64,000 bases of DNA, taken from Phycisphaerales bacterium. Its GTDB lineage: Bacteria; Planctomycetota; Phycisphaerae; Phycisphaerales; UBA1924. The stretch is taken from assembly GCA_029260555.1 (NCBI GenBank), contig JAJDCZ010000043.1:43641-107640 (forward strand), read 5' to 3'. The position numbers and the translations under genes were made by a program. A model generated the notes under the pieces. The model was given only the letters and a program-made list of their open reading frames with translations, was not told where the DNA came from and made no database searches. Below are positions 15,999-23,882 of the stretch, piece after piece (the stretch's first letter is position 1; every line of letters starts with the position of its first letter).

Positions 15999-16817
15999 TC
16001 AGCGTTTTCTTCTGATCAGCGAGAGTGTACTGAGTGAAAGCAGCGAGAGTGCTGCGGGGCTGGGTACGACGGTGAGGTTATCCCAGTACAGATCGTAGTT
16101 GCCCAGACCATAGTTGTACCCCTGGATGAAGAAGCGTTTGAGGTCTTCACTTCCGGGCTGTGATACTGTGAAATCTGAGTAGAGGAAGGTGTTGTTGAGG
16201 TAGTAGTCAAAGGATGTGCCAGTGGCTTCGATGCGCAGGTTGTTCCAGGAGTCAAAGCCATTGAATGCAGCTGTGCTGAGGTTATGCCAGCCAACATTCG
16301 AGTCCCATGCGCGAGCGACAAACTGAAAGTCCTGCGTGTTGTTGGGGACATCATCAAAGGGGTCGTTGACATCAAACACAGCAAAGCCGACGATGGGATA
16401 ATTAGAGTTACCTTCAACAGGGTTGCTGTCTCTTGTCCACAAGTCTGTGCGGCGGCTGTTGCCAAGGGCGGGATTCCACGAGTTGTCGATGTATACATCA
16501 GCAGAGACTGACCAGTTTGGACCAGTAGCCTGGGTCATGTTCTGCTGTCGGCCTTGCGTGTTGTAGAAGGTGCTGGAGAAACTTGCAGGTCTGTTGGCAG
16601 CACTGTCAGCATTGGAAATGCCAAGATGCAGCACATTGCCCAGGTTGCGAGGGGTGGGATCGGGGACAGATTCAAAAGCAGCAGGCTCATAGCGATCCGT
16701 GATCCATGCAGGATTAATCGAATCAAAGGTATCCTGAACCATCTGGGCCGCTGCAGCCTGGCCAACTACGCAGATACTCATTGCAAAAAGAACAGTTCTC
16801 ACGATCGTCTCCCTCAA
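15999..16817 (-). CDS. PEP-CTERM sorting-domain protein with a LamG-like body
   Basis: 272-residue exported protein. A signal peptide (VRTVLFAMSICVVGQAAAAQ) is followed by a beta-rich body with SADVYIDNSWNPALGNSRRT and SWNNLRIEATGTSFDYYLNN, as in concanavalin-like/LamG jelly rolls that bind glycans. The C-terminus VVPSPAALSLLSLSTLSLIR ends in RRKR and fits the PEP-CTERM pattern: a P-rich motif, one hydrophobic helix and a basic end. Such proteins are processed by an exosortase and sorted to the surface or matrix; no exosortase gene is in this window. A terminator lies just downstream. Confidence 0.75.
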   Translation of the reverse strand: MRETIVRTVLFAMSICVVGQAAAAQMVQDTFDSINPAWITDRYEPAAFESVPDPTPRNLGNVLHLGISNADSAANRPASFSSTFYNTQGRQQNMTQATGPNWSVSADVYIDNSWNPALGNSRRTDLWTRDSNPVEGNSNYPIVGFAVFDVNDPFDDVPNNTQDFQFVARAWDSNVGWHNLSTAAFNGFDSWNNLRIEATGTSFDYYLNNTFLYSDFTVSQPGSEDLKRFFIQGYNYGLGNYDLYWDNLTVVPSPAALSLLSLSTLSLIRRKR

Positions 16818-17115
16818 TATGTATGATCCCTGTGAAACAAGCTGTCATGGCACGGCCTGCTGGGAAGCGACCTAGAGATCCGTGTGTTTATATTTCAGTT
16901 GCGTTAGGTGTCTTGTCTATGAGCAACTGGTGCCAATCTATCTCTCCCAGCTCTTATAGCCTACAGATTCCTGTGCTGGGGGTCAATGCTTTTACAGCAT
17001 CTTAATCATTCTGTTCCAAGTGTGAGCCAGGATGTGGAGCAAGAGGTTACAAAGTGCCTAGGGTGAGGCTCATAAGATCAGTTTGACAGTGCTGGAGTTA
17101 TCGGGAGAAGAATCC
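16818..17115. other. Divergent intergenic region
   Basis: A 298-base region between the PEP-CTERM gene (minus) and the phosphofructokinase gene (plus). No good reading frame, RNA gene or repeat is seen. Promoters in both directions are expected; TAAGAT at 17073-17078 is a possible -10 element for the plus strand, but no matching -35 is clear. Confidence 0.4.
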
Positions 17116-18318
17116 ATGACGGGTAACGCAATCATCGGACAGGCAGGCGGGCCCACAGCTGTCATCAACCAGTCTCTTGTGGGAATCGTCGAAGCACTGG
17201 CTACAAGGCAACGCGTTGGCCGTATTCTGGGCATGCGACATGGTGTGCAGGGCTTGACAGCGGGCCAGATTGTTGATCTGACAGATCTGCCCGCAGATCA
17301 GCTCAATGCGGTTGCTGACTCGCCCTCTGCAGCACTTGGCTCGACCCGCGACAAGCCTGATGAGGCTTATTGCCAGCGCATTGTGCAGGCATGTCAGAAA
17401 AATGAGATCAAGTATTTTTTCTATATCGGAGGCAATGATTCGTCAGACACCTGCCGAATCGTGAATGAACTCGCCAAAGCTTCAGGCAGCGACATGCGCT
17501 GCTTCCATGTGCCTAAAACCGTGGATAACGATCTGCCGATCAACGATCACACGCCGGGGTTCGGTTCGGCAGCTCGTTTTGTTGCGACCGCGTGCATGGC
17601 CGACTCCCGTGATAATGCTTCGATTCCGGGGATCAAGGTCAATGTCGTCATGGGTCGCAGCGCAGGGTTTTTGACCGCAGCTTCTGCCCTTGCCAGGCAA
17701 AACGAAAATGATGGACCACATCTGATTTATCTGCCTGAGGTCGCGTTTGATGAAGACCGCTTTGTGCAGGATGTTGCTCAAACTTATGACCGCCTGGGTC
17801 GATGTCAGATCGCAGTCAGCGAAGGCATCCAGGATGCATCGGGCGTTGCGATCGCAGCCAAGCTCATCAAGGGTGATACGGATGCTCATGGCAATGTTCA
17901 ACTCTCAGGCTCAGGCGCACTTGGTGATTTGCTGTCTGGTCTTCTTAAAGATCGTTTGACAACAGCAGGTTCCAAGCCGCCTCGGGTGCGGGCAGATACC
18001 TTTGGTTATCTGCAACGCTGTTGGCCTGATGCTTCGCCTGTGGATCAGTCTGAAGCAAGAGAAGCGGGTCGTTTTGCTGCGGGACTTGCTCTTGAGGGGC
18101 ATGCTGATGGTTCGGTCGCGTTGATCCGAACTTCAACGCCGGGCCCGAGCGAGAGCTATCAAGTCGAGTGTCAACGCATTGAGCTTTCTGAAGTGGCTGC
18201 CAAGACCAAACATATGTCAGATGCTTTTATCCTGGGCTACAACGATGTCTCTCGGGCGTTTGTGGACTACTGCAGGCCTCTGGTGGGCGAGCTGCCCACG
18301 CTGGCAACACTTTCGTAA
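17116..18318 (+). CDS. pfp: 6-phosphofructokinase, PPi-dependent type
   Basis: Phosphorylates fructose 6-phosphate in glycolysis, or reverses the reaction, probably with pyrophosphate. The N-terminal nucleotide/PPi loop is GQAGGPTAVINQSL. GGNDSSDTC replaces the GGDGS of ATP enzymes, with Asp at the position that favours PPi. VPKTVDNDLPINDHTPGFGS carries the catalytic TxDND. Further family text is MGRSAGFLTAASALA and the PEVAFDEDRF region. 400 residues fits the family. ATG 17116 is chosen because GGAGAAG lies a few bases upstream; an upstream TTG at 17083 has no such site. Donor preference is inferred from the motif only. Confidence 0.85.
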   Translation: MTGNAIIGQAGGPTAVINQSLVGIVEALATRQRVGRILGMRHGVQGLTAGQIVDLTDLPADQLNAVADSPSAALGSTRDKPDEAYCQRIVQACQKNEIKYFFYIGGNDSSDTCRIVNELAKASGSDMRCFHVPKTVDNDLPINDHTPGFGSAARFVATACMADSRDNASIPGIKVNVVMGRSAGFLTAASALARQNENDGPHLIYLPEVAFDEDRFVQDVAQTYDRLGRCQIAVSEGIQDASGVAIAAKLIKGDTDAHGNVQLSGSGALGDLLSGLLKDRLTTAGSKPPRVRADTFGYLQRCWPDASPVDQSEAREAGRFAAGLALEGHADGSVALIRTSTPGPSESYQVECQRIELSEVAAKTKHMSDAFILGYNDVSRAFVDYCRPLVGELPTLATLS

Positions 18319-18330
18319 ACTGTATTGATA

Positions 18331-18381
18331 AACGAGCCGCGACCGTCAGGGAGCGGTCTTGGAAACACCGCTTGCCTAACG
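18331..18381. repeat. Dispersed palindromic repeat, copy A
   Basis: Carries the core GCGACCGTCAGGGAGCGG, shared almost exactly with copy B at 23790. The second arm (ACCGCTTGCCTAACG) is degenerate. It lies between the convergent ends of the phosphofructokinase gene and the TIGR03790-like gene. Confidence 0.75.
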
Positions 18382-18417
18382 CAACATCATATATTCAGAG
18401 GTGGTCGCCGATGCGAT

Positions 18418-20577
18418 TCACACACACCCAATATTGAAAGCCTGAACAAAGAGGAAAAAGTCCAGCACATCGATATTGCCATCGTTGTTCAGATCCGCCA
18501 GCGGATGTGACAGGTTAAACAGGGCGACAAATGCGAAAAAGTCCAGCACATCCACCACGCCATTGTTATCAAGATCAGCGATGCACCCGTCTAATGGCCC
18601 GGTGGTGTACTGAATCGAAATGGTGGTGTTGGTGCTGATGCCAGAAGGAGTCGATACGCGGAAGGTGATCGAGTCCGCTCCTGATGCCCCCGCCTGAGGC
18701 GTAAGCACACGGTATGGATTGCCCGCAGCTCCCGGTGCAATGCTTGCCTGTGTGGGGCCTGTCACGACGGTATAACTGGCTGAGGAAGGATCATCCACAA
18801 ACGATGCTGGAAACTCGATCACAAATGATCTGTTGTCAAACACGGTGCGCTCATAGGAATATGTGACCGGCACAGGACCTGTGGGTGCAGCGGTGACGAA
18901 GGCAATATCCAGGTCGATCGGCATCGCTATCGCGGTTCGGCCATCGGCAAAGGTCACGCGGGAGGAGACTTTTACAGGCCCCGCTCCCAGATTCTGACCA
19001 AAGACCGTCAAGGTGTCGCTGGCATTGGTCGTTGTAGCAACGATTCTGCCGTTGTGTAACAGATCAATGCGCTGAACCGCAGCACCAGTAGCAGCCACGC
19101 TCAGATCAAAGGCTGTATCAAGATCGCCCACAGCAACATTTGGTGAAAGGCTGAGGCTCAGATTCTGGTTGTTGACCATCATGGACCCAACCCACAGCCC
19201 GGGTGTTTCCATGGTTGAATCGTCATTGGCAATCACGCGCAGTTCATGGTGTCCATCAGCCAGCTGTGTGGTATCAATCTGAAACGGGATGCCTGAAGCA
19301 AGCGTCTGATCCAGTACGCCATCGATCAGGAGATCAACCGTGTTGATGGCTGCACCGGGATTGGTTGTTGTGGCCGAGGGCGTGATGGTGATGATTCCTG
19401 ATACGGTTCCTGCAGGTGCATCAGGCACTGTCACTGCGGGGATGTGTGCGAAGGGGCGAGTCAGGGGATCGCCATAGAGCAACATCTGGAAGGGAAGGAA
19501 GCTCGCAGAGCGGAAGTAGGCTTCGCCCAGTGTCATGCCCAGGAAGTAGTTTCGGTGGATATGGGCTCTGGGGAACTTGCCCGCGTAGTTGCAAGGCTCT
19601 TCGACAGCACCCAGCGAGCCACTGGCCCCCTTGGTGATCCACTGACTCATCTTGGTTTGTGAATCCGTCGCAAAGTTGCCTGCAAAGCTGGTCAGATGAT
19701 CACCAAACGAACCGGGCAGCAGTGTAAATGAGCCACCAACGATGTCAGGTGTCGCCCAGCCTGTCATGATGCCCAGGCAATCGGGCTGTCCATCAGGGAG
19801 TACCGCCATCAGGTGAGAGGCACCGCCTCCCAGGGCGTTGATGTTTGCGGTGATGGAGGGATACGCAGGGTCACGAGGCCCAGAGCGGTTTACATCGGTG
19901 GTTTCCATGAAGTAGAAGGTGCCTGCAGGGCGTGTGCCATCGACCAGCGTGCTGCGATCGATCAGATCGAGCATTTCCTGAACCGTGTTGCCTCGTTGCC
20001 CGGGATAACCCAGAAGCCCTCCAATGTAGTACCTTCGTGCTGCGGTGCTGGTGCTGGGTGAGCCTTGGAAGTATCTGGTCTGTGAACTGAAGCGAGCGGG
20101 ATTCTGGCTGAGGCTGAAGAACCCGTTGGGTTTACCAACGCTGACACCTGCGAGAATCTCGTCTTGCACACGCGAGATTGTAAATGCTGATGAGATGGCA
20201 AAGTGGTTGACCGAGACACAACCATCGGTGACAAGGCCGCTGGCGGGGAGTCGAAACAACCCGGTGGGCATGAGCACAACGAAATCTGCATGATCTGCGA
20301 TGTTTCTGTAATCAAGTGTGCCGATGAGTGCTGGGGCATTGCTCATGGTGAAGTTCGTGTAGTTCTGGGTGTGAGGCTCAAGATAGAGCAGGTTCGCATC
20401 TGGAATGTTGCGAGCCGCTTTGTAGTAGTTGGCCAGATACATCGAATCGCTGCGTGTGGGATCAACCACCACCACGGCGCGTGTGCCATCTGCAGAAAGC
20501 TGAGCCAGACCGGGGTTTGCCAGGCCGAGTCCAACCAGCAACCCAAGCACTGATCGTTTAATTACAGATTCAACCAT
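18418..20577 (-). CDS. Exported TIGR03790-like protein with C-terminal dockerin-type tag
   Basis: 719-residue exported protein. A signal peptide (RSVLGLLVGLGLANPGLAQL) leads into the TIGR03790-like region of about 350 residues with VVVVDPTRSDSMYLANYYKA, HADFVVLMPTGLFRLP, YYIGGLLGYPGQRGNTVQEM and NYFLGMTLGEAYFRSA. Beta-sandwich modules follow (about residues 360-650). The end has two copies of a calcium-loop/helix unit (ADLDNNGVVDVLDFFAFVAL and ADLNNDGNIDVLDFFLFVQA), the Phycisphaerae-type dockerin-like tag. ATG 20577 is chosen because GGAGGC lies eight bases before it; the frame is open further upstream. Function is unknown; a surface location is likely. Confidence 0.78.
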   Translation of the reverse strand: MVESVIKRSVLGLLVGLGLANPGLAQLSADGTRAVVVVDPTRSDSMYLANYYKAARNIPDANLLYLEPHTQNYTNFTMSNAPALIGTLDYRNIADHADFVVLMPTGLFRLPASGLVTDGCVSVNHFAISSAFTISRVQDEILAGVSVGKPNGFFSLSQNPARFSSQTRYFQGSPSTSTAARRYYIGGLLGYPGQRGNTVQEMLDLIDRSTLVDGTRPAGTFYFMETTDVNRSGPRDPAYPSITANINALGGGASHLMAVLPDGQPDCLGIMTGWATPDIVGGSFTLLPGSFGDHLTSFAGNFATDSQTKMSQWITKGASGSLGAVEEPCNYAGKFPRAHIHRNYFLGMTLGEAYFRSASFLPFQMLLYGDPLTRPFAHIPAVTVPDAPAGTVSGIITITPSATTTNPGAAINTVDLLIDGVLDQTLASGIPFQIDTTQLADGHHELRVIANDDSTMETPGLWVGSMMVNNQNLSLSLSPNVAVGDLDTAFDLSVAATGAAVQRIDLLHNGRIVATTTNASDTLTVFGQNLGAGPVKVSSRVTFADGRTAIAMPIDLDIAFVTAAPTGPVPVTYSYERTVFDNRSFVIEFPASFVDDPSSASYTVVTGPTQASIAPGAAGNPYRVLTPQAGASGADSITFRVSTPSGISTNTTISIQYTTGPLDGCIADLDNNGVVDVLDFFAFVALFNLSHPLADLNNDGNIDVLDFFLFVQAFNIGCV

Positions 20578-20916
20578 CGTCTTTTCGCCTCCGTATAAAC
20601 CGCTTTGAGTAGCCCCGCACCAGCAGACACAACCACCAATACGCAGTGCATCTCGCCTCTGCTCCCTAAATAATGGCACCAGAGTACGCCCGACGCAAGC
20701 ATCTTGTCATGATATTGAGAGGGTTTGCAGTCCGAGAAGTACCTTTTGGGTCCAATCGACCACCACAAACAACACAATCCACCCGTTCGCCCTGGTAACA
20801 CGGGCAGGTCTCTGGTCCACACCAAGGCTGAATCGCACGCTTGGTGCGTCAGCTGTCCGGTTTTCAGGGGTGCATCGCTGAGCACCCTCGGTCAGCTCGC
20901 TGGAGGCACCCCCCGT
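20578..20916. other. Divergent intergenic region
   Basis: 339 bases between the TIGR03790-like gene (minus) and the STAS-like gene (plus). An open frame runs through most of it in phase with the STAS gene but lacks a good start and family text, so I treat it as non-coding. No repeat or RNA gene is seen. Confidence 0.4.
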
Positions 20917-21306
20917 ATGAGCATTGCGTTTGACCATACCGCTGTGGACTCACTTTTTACATCAACGCAGGCAGACCATGCTGTGATCGCACGCGTGAAG
21001 TGCAGCAACATCCGTGAGAGACAGGCTTCGGTGCTGGAAGAGGGGCTTGGCGAACTGGCGCGGTCAAATCAGGGATGCGTGGTGCTGTGCGTTGATCAAA
21101 TCCAGAGCGCTACCACAAGCTGGATTTCATCGCTGATAGAACTCAGTGATGTCTGCAAGGCGATGGGAGGCTTCCTGGAGATCACCGGCATGAGTCAGGC
21201 TGGCCCTGCGTTTGTGCATGTCATGGAGCTGTGCGGAGCAGCGGGCAAACTGCGCATGTCAGATGCCAGAATCCCCCTCCTTCCCAGCGCGCGCAAAGCC
21301 GGCTGA
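20917..21306 (+). CDS. STAS-like domain protein
   Basis: 129-residue cytoplasmic protein. The segment GCVVLCVDQIQSATTSWISS followed by LIELSDVCKAMGGFLEITGM has the strand-helix rhythm of STAS domains, as found in anti-sigma-factor antagonists. The usual D-S-S-G motif at the phosphorylated serine is replaced by SATTSWIS, so switch behaviour is uncertain. ATG 20917 is chosen because GGAGG (20902-20906) lies ten bases upstream; the open frame begins at 20725. No anti-sigma kinase or phosphatase gene is adjacent. It converges on the symporter gene. Confidence 0.55.
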   Translation: MSIAFDHTAVDSLFTSTQADHAVIARVKCSNIRERQASVLEEGLGELARSNQGCVVLCVDQIQSATTSWISSLIELSDVCKAMGGFLEITGMSQAGPAFVHVMELCGAAGKLRMSDARIPLLPSARKAG

Positions 21307-21361
21307 TCTCTCTTCACCTATTTGTACACACCAGACACTTACGCTTGGTAATCAGGTGTCA

Positions 21362-22909
21362 TTACGCTTCAGGAGTGCTGGGTTCATCTTCAGACTCGGG
21401 GTCATGGGCGTGTGCCCAGGAGAGGTCTGATTGAGCGATGGCTATTCGTTTTTGCCCCGACTTGTCCAGCAGACTGACAACGACAATAAACAATGCTGAC
21501 ACAGCAAACGATGGCGCAAGAACATCCAGATTGTCGAAATATTCTCCAACGACGGGAATTTTGGTGACGCCGAACTTGAAGATGGGTACGCTGAGAAACC
21601 CTGACACCATGCCAACCTTGGCGCCCAGTGCTGTCATTCTGGGCCATGTCAAAGAGAGAATGATGGTCGGGCAGAATGTTGCAGCGATTCCTGACCAGCC
21701 GAAGATTATAAACCAGAAGAGGCCTTCAGACCGCAGTGGCGTGAACAGGGCAAGCCCCATCGCCAGTGCAAACGCAATCAGTGCCAGTGAGATGGTTACG
21801 CCTCGGCACAGTCGAACCATCGATTTTTCATTCAGCGTTTTACTTCGTGTCTTTTGATAATAATCCCGAACCACAGCACTGGATGCAACCACCAGCAGCG
21901 AATCGACCGTTGACATGATCGCTGAAAGGACACACGCAATGTAAAGCCCCGCAACAAACGGGTGCAGCATGGTGTTGACCATCATCGGGAGCACATCTTC
22001 TGAGCTAGCACCCAGATCGCCGGTCAAAGCTGCGCGTCCGACTATGCCCGCCAGCACCGCAGATGTATCTGCAAGGAGCGTCCAGAGCAGCGCCACCGCA
22101 GCACCGCGTTTAATCTCATTTTCACTTTTAAGCGCAATGAAACGCACAAAGACCTGAGGCGAACCCAGAAAACCAATACCGATCGCGACCAGCCCCACCA
22201 GCTCAACAACCCGCATGGTCGTCAAGTTGCCTGCACCGATCAGTGATAAATGCCCGGGATAGTTTTCCCGCAAAGACTCAAGCACCGGCACATCCATATA
22301 CGCCAGGCCGATCAAAGGCAGCGCCACCAGCCCCAGCAGCATCAATGAGCCTTGGAACACATCAGACCAGACCACAGCAATAAACCCGCCTGTGGTGATG
22401 TAAACCATCACCACCCCAAAGCCCACCGCAGCACCTACGAAATAGTCCCAGTGCAGAAACTGCTCAAACGCGACGCCCGATGCGTGGATCTGAGCACTGA
22501 CATAAACGGGCACGAAGATCGCAAGCGTTCCCGCAGCGATGAGTCGAAGCCAGTGCCCGGTATCGCCAAATCGCGATTCGAGATAATCAGGAATAGTGAT
22601 CGAGTCGTACCGATCCGTCAGCCTCTTAAAGGGCCGACTCAACCAGAGCCAGGCTAGCCCAACACCGAGCATCTCGCCCAACACAATCCAGAGCCCCTTG
22701 AGCCCGAAGGCTGCTCCAAAGCCCGTCAACCCGATCAAGAGCCATGCTGATTCACCCGTTGCTCTTGATGAGAAGGCGACGGACAAAAAACCCATTCGTT
22801 TGCCGCCTGCGAAGTAGTCTCGCAGATCCTTGGTTCGGCGTGATGCAATCACGCCCAGCGTAATTAACGCGAAAAAGTAAAAGAATACTGCCAGAACCTT
22901 GAAATCCAT
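21362..22909 (-). CDS. Sodium/solute symporter (SSS family)
   Basis: 515-residue inner-membrane transporter using the sodium gradient. It starts FKVLAVFFYFFALITLGVIA and shows about thirteen hydrophobic segments. SSS family text includes RRTKDLRDYFAGGKRMGFLS, GESAWLLIGLTGFGAAFGLK and YDSITIPDYLESRFGDTG. Later text, LYIACVLSAIMSTVDSLLVV, matches the sodium-site region. The charged C-terminus is DPESEDEPSTPEA. ATG 22909 is chosen because AGGAG lies six bases upstream. The solute cannot be read; proline/pantothenate/sugar-type members share this text. The gene diverges from the nucleosidase-like gene, with 113 bases between starts. Confidence 0.87.
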   Translation of the reverse strand: MDFKVLAVFFYFFALITLGVIASRRTKDLRDYFAGGKRMGFLSVAFSSRATGESAWLLIGLTGFGAAFGLKGLWIVLGEMLGVGLAWLWLSRPFKRLTDRYDSITIPDYLESRFGDTGHWLRLIAAGTLAIFVPVYVSAQIHASGVAFEQFLHWDYFVGAAVGFGVVMVYITTGGFIAVVWSDVFQGSLMLLGLVALPLIGLAYMDVPVLESLRENYPGHLSLIGAGNLTTMRVVELVGLVAIGIGFLGSPQVFVRFIALKSENEIKRGAAVALLWTLLADTSAVLAGIVGRAALTGDLGASSEDVLPMMVNTMLHPFVAGLYIACVLSAIMSTVDSLLVVASSAVVRDYYQKTRSKTLNEKSMVRLCRGVTISLALIAFALAMGLALFTPLRSEGLFWFIIFGWSGIAATFCPTIILSLTWPRMTALGAKVGMVSGFLSVPIFKFGVTKIPVVGEYFDNLDVLAPSFAVSALFIVVVSLLDKSGQKRIAIAQSDLSWAHAHDPESEDEPSTPEA

Positions 22910-23022
22910 GAACAACTCCTGAAGCTTTTTGATTCTTGCTCTTGCTGAACCGAGAGTGTACACGAAGTTCAGGTGTCAGCATCTGGCCTTGCCTTGCAAC
23001 ACGGTGTACGGTTCGGTGCATC

Positions 23023-23778
23023 ATGATTAATCACATCTGCATCATCTTTGCCATGGGAGCCGAGGCTGAGCCTGCAATCAGCAAACTGAGCCTGCCTGAG
23101 CCTCAGGCGGTCTTTGGTGACCACCTTCCCATGCGTGCCAGCACCGGCCAAAGAGGCTCTGCACAGCTCTCTATCGTCCTGTTTGGCACCGATGACAGGC
23201 ACAGCGTTGATCACATCGGCACCGAAGCAGCATCGCTCACTACGCATCTGGCGGTGGAGCGATTCAAACCGAACCTTGTCATCAGTGCAGGCACCGCGGG
23301 CGGCTTTGCTTCTCGCGGAGCAGCCATCGGCGATGTCTACCTCGCCTGCGACCGCTTTGTGTATCACGATCGCCGCGTCAACATCCCCGGCTTTGATCGC
23401 TCAACCCAAGGCCAATACCCCGCGATGAATGTCACGGGTCTGGCTGAAGCACTGCAGTTGAAACAGGGTCTTATTTCTACAGGCAGCGCTCTGGACATGC
23501 ACGATGAGGATGCGCAAGCAATGCACGATCAGGGCGCAACCATTAAGGAGATGGAAGCCGCTGCGGTGCGATGGGTCGCGGGTTTGCACAACACGCCCAT
23601 GACCGCGCTCAAAGCCGTCACCGATCTGGTCGACAGCCCCCACCCAGCCCACGAACAGTTTCTCAAAAACCTCGCGCAGGCCAGTCATAATCTCACGCAT
23701 GAACTGGTGCGTGTCATAGATACCTGTGCAGGCAAATTCATCGAAGACCTCGCAAACAGATCAGCACTTGTGGACTAG
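23023..23778 (+). CDS. MTA/SAH nucleosidase-like enzyme
   Basis: 251-residue cytoplasmic enzyme likely to split methylthioadenosine (or adenosylhomocysteine) in methionine salvage. The purine phosphorylase-like fold shows the start ICIIFAMGAEAEPAISKL, VISAGTAGGFASRGAAIGDV, IKEMEAAAVRWVAGLHNTP and the late catalytic Asp in LKAVTDLVDSPHPA. MEAAAVRWVA and the KAVTDLVD text recall plant-type MTA nucleosidases more than E. coli Pfs. ATG 23023 is chosen because it opens the fold; the frame is open from 22936. The enzyme could act together with the cystathionine enzymes at 59.4-62.0 kb, but they are far apart. Confidence 0.72.
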   Translation: MINHICIIFAMGAEAEPAISKLSLPEPQAVFGDHLPMRASTGQRGSAQLSIVLFGTDDRHSVDHIGTEAASLTTHLAVERFKPNLVISAGTAGGFASRGAAIGDVYLACDRFVYHDRRVNIPGFDRSTQGQYPAMNVTGLAEALQLKQGLISTGSALDMHDEDAQAMHDQGATIKEMEAAAVRWVAGLHNTPMTALKAVTDLVDSPHPAHEQFLKNLAQASHNLTHELVRVIDTCAGKFIEDLANRSALVD

Positions 23779-23789
23779 ATTATTTTCTG

Positions 23790-23865
23790 ACGAGCCGCGA
23801 CCGTGAGGGAGCGGTTGACCTGGACATTAAAACTTGAAGATCACGCCCTGACGGCAGTGGCTCGT
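23790..23865. repeat. Dispersed palindromic repeat, copy B
   Basis: The left arm begins ACGAGCC and holds GCGACCGTGAGGGAGCGG; the right arm (about 23843-23865) contains GCCCTGACGGCAGTGGCTCG, giving an imperfect stem with a loop of about 25-30 bases. It lies between the convergent nucleosidase-like and DUF1028/VCBS genes. Confidence 0.8.
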
Positions 23866-23882
23866 TCATTGTCAGACATGGA

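Noticed and set aside
16840..16860. Sigma-54-like promoter (TGGCACG followed by TGCT)
   Set aside because: The distance between the GG and GC elements is two bases short of the fixed spacing.
20725..20916. 64-residue N-terminal extension of the STAS-like protein
   Set aside because: Cys/Pro/His-rich text of no family, and GGAGG sits correctly for ATG 20917.
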